DNA from: SAR202 cluster bacterium Io17-Chloro-G7
GTDB taxonomy: Bacteria > Chloroflexota > Dehalococcoidia > UBA3495
Reading direction: 5' to 3'
DNA length: 25,394 bases
Assembly: GCA_002817055.1 (NCBI GenBank)
Contig: MUCU01000005.1
Span: forward strand, 1-25,394
Shown piece after piece: positions 24,138-25,394 of the stretch. Made by a program: the position numbers and the translations under genes. The notes beneath the pieces are model-generated. The model was given only the letters and a program-made list of their open reading frames with translations, was not told the DNA's origin and did no database searches. Position 1 is the first letter of the stretch, and the number at the start of each line of letters is the position of its first letter.

Positions 24138-25187
24138 ATGCAGCCAACAGTTACCAGAGATGTACACATTCAGAGCACAACGCCCTTAATTACACCTTCA
24201 GACTTGATTACCAGCCTACCAGCTTCTCCTAACGTGGAGAGCAGCGTGGCTGCGGGTCGGGACCAGGTTCGCCAAATCCTTGATGGCTCCGATAGCAGAT
24301 TTATGGTCGTTGTGGGTCCATGTTCGATCCACGATGAAGCTGCAGCGTTGGAATACGCCGAGAGACTATACCGCTGCACGGAGAAGCTTACCGACCGATT
24401 GTTGGTGATTATGCGGGTCTACTTTGAAAAGCCCAGGACCACCATCGGCTGGAAGGGCTTAATTTACGATCCTAACCTGAATGACAGCTTCGACATCGAG
24501 GGCGGCTTGCGGCGTTCCCGACGCTTACTGTTGAGCCTGGCAGAGATGGGTATTCACGCTGGGACGGAATTTCTCGACCCAATCGTCCCCCAATACTTGG
24601 CTGACTTGGTCAGTTGGGCTACCATCGGCGCCCGTACGACGGAAAGCCAGACCCACCGCCAAATGGCCAGCGGATTGAGCATGCCCGTAGGCTTCAAGAA
24701 TGGGACTGATGGCAATATTCAAGTGGCCATCGACGCTACGGTTTCCGCCAGAAGCCCCCAAGGCTTCTTGGGCATGGACGCCGATGGAAAGACCGCCATC
24801 ATCCGCACAACGGGCAACCCCGACGGTCACCTGGTTCTCAGAGGGGGCAAAAGTGGCCCCAACTTCGACCAGGCCAAATTAGAGCAAGCCCAAGACCAAC
24901 TTACAGCAGCCGGTGTCAGGCCCCAGTTGTTGGTCGATTGCAGTCACGGCAACTCCAATAAACAACACGAGAACCAGTCATCCGCTCTTATCGACGTGGT
25001 AAAACAGCGGTCCCAAGGCAACAAACATATTGCCGGCTGCATGCTGGAGAGTAATCTCAATCCCGGTAATCAGCCAATCAACGGGGATTCTTCCCATTTA
25101 AAGTACGGCGTCTCAGTAACCGATGCCTGCATTGGCTGGGAAGAGACCGAAGAGTTATTAACCTGGATTTACGAAACCGTCGGCTAA
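24138..25187 (+). CDS. aroG: 3-deoxy-7-phosphoheptulonate synthase (DAHP synthase), type I alpha, AroG-like
   Basis: The enzyme condenses phosphoenolpyruvate and erythrose 4-phosphate, the first step to chorismate and the aromatic amino acids. Its 349 residues align by eye with enteric AroG/AroF along the whole length: GPCSIHD (60-66), RVYFEKPRTTIGWKGLIYDP, GARTTESQTHRQMASGLS, PVGFKNGTDG, DCSHGNSNKQ, GNQP and TDACIGWEE. Expected metal ligands are Cys62, His270, Glu304 and Asp329. The N-terminal extension before residue 40, which in this subgroup helps form the feedback-inhibitor site, is present. Which amino acid inhibits it cannot be read, so the symbol aroG is by similarity only. ATG 24138 follows AGGATAGAGGAAA. 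Expression is predicted to be controlled by the upstream attenuator, and a strong terminator follows. Confidence 0.95.
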   Translation: MQPTVTRDVHIQSTTPLITPSDLITSLPASPNVESSVAAGRDQVRQILDGSDSRFMVVVGPCSIHDEAAALEYAERLYRCTEKLTDRLLVIMRVYFEKPRTTIGWKGLIYDPNLNDSFDIEGGLRRSRRLLLSLAEMGIHAGTEFLDPIVPQYLADLVSWATIGARTTESQTHRQMASGLSMPVGFKNGTDGNIQVAIDATVSARSPQGFLGMDADGKTAIIRTTGNPDGHLVLRGGKSGPNFDQAKLEQAQDQLTAAGVRPQLLVDCSHGNSNKQHENQSSALIDVVKQRSQGNKHIAGCMLESNLNPGNQPINGDSSHLKYGVSVTDACIGWEETEELLTWIYETVG

Positions 25188-25220
25188 GAAACATCGGGTC
25201 TGGTAACCGTGGCCTAGATT

Positions 25221-25260
25221 AAATGGCTGGCAATGGGTATTGCCAGCCATTTTGTATTTC
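25221..25260 (+). terminator. Rho-independent terminator after DAHP synthase
   Basis: AAATGGCTGGCAAT (25221-25234) and ATTGCCAGCCATTT (25239-25252) make a perfect 14-bp stem with tetraloop GGGT, followed by a T-rich run to 25259. It ends the DAHP synthase transcript and shows that this gene is expressed alone. Confidence 0.92.
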
Positions 25261-25379
25261 CCTTGACATCGTTTTGCGATCAATGCCAAACCATGAAGGG
25301 CAGGGCAATCGCGTCTTAATGGCAATTTGAAATTTGTATAAAATAGTAGCCATCATGATGGAATTGGGGAGGGGTAGTG

Positions 25380-25394
25380 ATGGTTGAGTCGACG
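25380..25394 (+). CDS. Start of a further gene, cut by right edge
   Basis: ATG 25380 is preceded by the very strong ribosome binding site GGGGAGGGG (25366-25374) and by an A/T-rich TATAAA (25337-25342) that could be a -10 element. Only five codons (MVEST) lie in the window, so no product can be named. A GTG at 25377 is an alternative start. Confidence 0.5.

Noticed and set aside
23936..24232. 98-codon plus-strand frame over the aroG leader
   Set aside because: It starts at a TTG, runs through the terminator stem and T-run and into the DAHP synthase gene in another frame, and has no family features. The shorter aromatic-rich frame from 23932 explains the region better.
25263..25291. TTGACA at 25263 as a promoter for the right-edge gene
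   Set aside because: No acceptable -10 lies 16-18 bases downstream; the bases there read CCAAAC.

Overview
The window looks like a chromosomal segment of a free-living bacterium. My best guess is Chloroflexota (Dehalococcoidia or SAR202-like). The reasons are the paired DUF1800/DUF1501 genes, the mix of dihydropyrimidinase, VOC, AhpD-like and ThDP-dependent enzymes, an rpoB-rpoC pair not preceded by ribosomal protein genes L10/L12, and C-rich nested inverted repeats between genes. This assignment is inferred from gene content only.

Layout. 1-364 (-): 5' part of a SocA/Panacea-like protein running off the left edge. 754-1503 (-): short-chain dehydrogenase. 1875-5804 (+): DUF1800, DUF1501 and an NHL beta-propeller protein behind a good sigma-70 promoter. 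6024-9482 (+): a small unknown protein, a full-length ThDP-dependent enzyme and a fold-type I aminotransferase. 13909-9707 (-): MFS transporter, dihydropyrimidinase/hydantoinase, an AhpD-like protein and a VOC protein, apparently a catabolic cluster. 14259-23817 (+): a consensus promoter, rpoB, rpoC and a dihydroorotate dehydrogenase overlapping the end of rpoC. 23895-25260 (+): an aromatic-pathway control unit made of promoter, leader peptide, attenuator, DAHP synthase and terminator. A new gene starts at the right edge.

Three observations stand out. (1) The AhpD-like gene (10771-10238, -) is interrupted by one in-frame UGA exactly where the second Cys of the CxxC active site belongs (C77-A-T-UGA80). 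The remaining ~98 codons are intact and family-like, and a hairpin follows the UGA. It is a strong candidate selenoprotein. (2) DAHP synthase is preceded by a nearly leaderless 26-codon leader peptide with 4 Tyr, 2 Phe and 1 Trp in 11 residues. Its own codons carry GGCCGGG, which can pair with the 5' arm of an intrinsic terminator downstream. This is a complete ribosome-mediated attenuator sensing several aromatic amino acids. (3) The 3' end of rpoB, with its stop codon and a GGAGG, is present three times at an exact 66-bp (22-codon) period. The last copy overlaps its stop with the rpoC start codon and supplies the rpoC ribosome binding site.

Lesser points are an acidic C-terminal tail of about 150 residues on RpoC, a minisatellite between the hydantoinase and its transporter, and a family of nested C-rich inverted repeats. 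I saw no tRNA, rRNA, CRISPR array or transposase.
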